The notes beneath the pieces are model-generated. The model saw only the letters and a program-made list of their open reading frames with translations, did not search any database and had not been told where the DNA came from. The position numbers and the translations under genes were made by a program. This document shows positions 5,482 to 5,888 of a stretch of DNA of 5,888 bases, in pieces; position 1 is the first letter of the stretch, and every line of letters begins with the position of its first letter. The stretch is from an uncultured Bacillota bacterium (GTDB lineage: Bacteria; Bacillota; Clostridia; Christensenellales; UBA1242). Location of the stretch: the NCBI GenBank assembly GCA_947090235.1, contig CAMUNJ010000049.1:1-5888 (forward strand), given 5' to 3'.

Positions 5482-5523
5482 AAGTTCTTTTGCTTCTTTT
5501 CTATAAAGACAAGAAGATTAAAG

Positions 5524-5745
5524 TTAAACTCTTGCTATTGGCATAAGTAAAATTCCGCCATTAATGCAAGAAGCAATAATAAGCCAGATTGCAGCAATGA
5601 AAACAAGTGTGTAGATAACTCTTGCAATGATAGACATTCTAAAACAGCACCATAAAACAAGGTTGAAACCAAATAAACCCATAAGTCCCCAGTTTAATGC
5701 ACCTATTAAAACAAGAATCAAAGCAATATAGTTTACAACTATCAT
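5524..5745 (-). CDS. DUF378 small membrane protein (YuzA-like), predicted forespore-expressed
   Basis: The 73-residue product has two membrane segments, at about 5-29 and 38-61. The first holds the DUF378 signature L-I-G-A-L-N-W-G-L-M-G-L-F-G-F-N-L-V (17-34), and the second starts R-V-I-Y-T-L-V (42-48). The length is normal for the family, whose function is not known. The start is clear: AGGAGG (5760-5755) lies nine bases upstream of the ATG. A perfect SigG-type element just upstream (5766-5794) and a strong terminator downstream make this a single-gene forespore unit by prediction. I recall the Bacillus homologue YuzA being linked to forespore expression but cannot verify it here. Confidence 0.9.
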   Translation of the reverse strand: MIVVNYIALILVLIGALNWGLMGLFGFNLVLWCCFRMSIIARVIYTLVFIAAIWLIIASCINGGILLMPIARV

Positions 5746-5765
5746 AAAAATGCACCTCCTGTTTC

Positions 5766-5794
5766 TAGAATGTGCATTTTATATTTTTTTATTC
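5766..5794 (-). promoter_or_regulatory. SigG-type forespore promoter of the DUF378 gene
   Basis: On the minus strand, GAATA (5794-5790), 17 bp, then CATTCTA (5772-5766) matches all defined bases of GHATR / CATNHTA. The spacer length equals that of the lipoprotein promoter at 1565-1593. Transcription would begin near 5760, immediately at the AGGAGG Shine-Dalgarno sequence. The -35 box begins 2 bp after the stop codon of the preceding gene. Confidence 0.65.
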
Positions 5795-5796
5795 AT

Positions 5797-5888
5797 TTAA
5801 CCCTGCTTGCCTTGAGATTGACGAATCATATCTTCAACAACTATATCATGGATTTCACCTAAACTTGCACAATACTCCAAAACTTCCC
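5797..5888 (-). CDS. C-terminal fragment of an unidentified protein
   Basis: An open minus-strand frame enters from the right edge and ends at TAA (5799-5797). It gives 29 residues, starting E-V-L-E-Y-C-A-S-L-G-E and ending Q-S-Q-G-K-Q-G. The amphipathic, charged character (E-I-H-D-I-V-V-E-D-M-I-R) looks like a genuine helical C-terminus, and it stops just before a promoter, as expected of a gene end. I cannot assign a family from this length. Confidence 0.55.
   Translation of the reverse strand, partial: EVLEYCASLGEIHDIVVEDMIRQSQGKQG

Noticed and set aside
1..5888. CRISPR arrays, tRNA or rRNA genes, insertion sequences, attachment sites
   Set aside because: No regularly spaced direct repeats, cloverleaf-like segments, transposase or integrase frames or terminal repeats were seen. 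The inserted lipoprotein gene has no flanking repeats suggesting recent mobile insertion.

Overview
The window comes from a low-GC, endospore-forming member of the Firmicutes, most likely a clostridial lineage. It carries the spoIIAA-spoIIAB-sigF cluster and a spoVA operon reduced to spoVAC-spoVAD-spoVAE. No spoVAA or spoVAB is present at the position they occupy in Bacillus. Coding regions are AT-rich, and the one non-conserved gene is extremely Asn-rich. I cannot name a genus.

Layout, left to right. (1) Positions 1-1505, minus strand: spoVAC, spoVAD and the first codons of spoVAE, tightly spaced and read leftward. (2) Positions 1506-1612: a short divergent promoter region. (3) Positions 1613-2992, plus strand: an unrecognised 459-residue Asn/Gln/Tyr-rich predicted lipoprotein, inserted between two modules that are adjacent in Bacillus. 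(4) Positions 3008-3037: a bidirectional terminator. (5) Positions 3063-4548, minus strand: sigF, spoIIAB and spoIIAA. (6) Positions 4549-4717: an AT-rich spacer with two inverted repeats. (7) Positions 4718-5374, minus strand: a Cys-rich YkgJ/CxxCxxCC-type protein. (8) Positions 5441-5481: a strong terminator. (9) Positions 5524-5745, minus strand: a small DUF378 membrane protein. (10) Positions 5797-5888: the 3' end of an unidentified minus-strand gene.

How they work together: SpoIIAA, SpoIIAB and SigF are the anti-anti-sigma factor, anti-sigma kinase and forespore sigma factor that start compartment-specific gene expression after asymmetric division. SpoVAC, SpoVAD and SpoVAE are parts of the channel that moves dipicolinic acid into the forespore and out again at germination.

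The most notable observation is that two poorly characterised genes each have a near-perfect forespore SigG-type promoter with the same 17-bp spacer. These are the inserted lipoprotein gene (GCATA-N17-CATCCTA) and the DUF378 gene (GAATA-N17-CATTCTA). Both are therefore candidate spore genes. spoVAC has a weaker SigF/SigG-like element back to back with the lipoprotein promoter. The lipoprotein is the best candidate here for something undescribed. Its function is unknown, and everything beyond lipoprotein, forespore timing and low complexity is inference.
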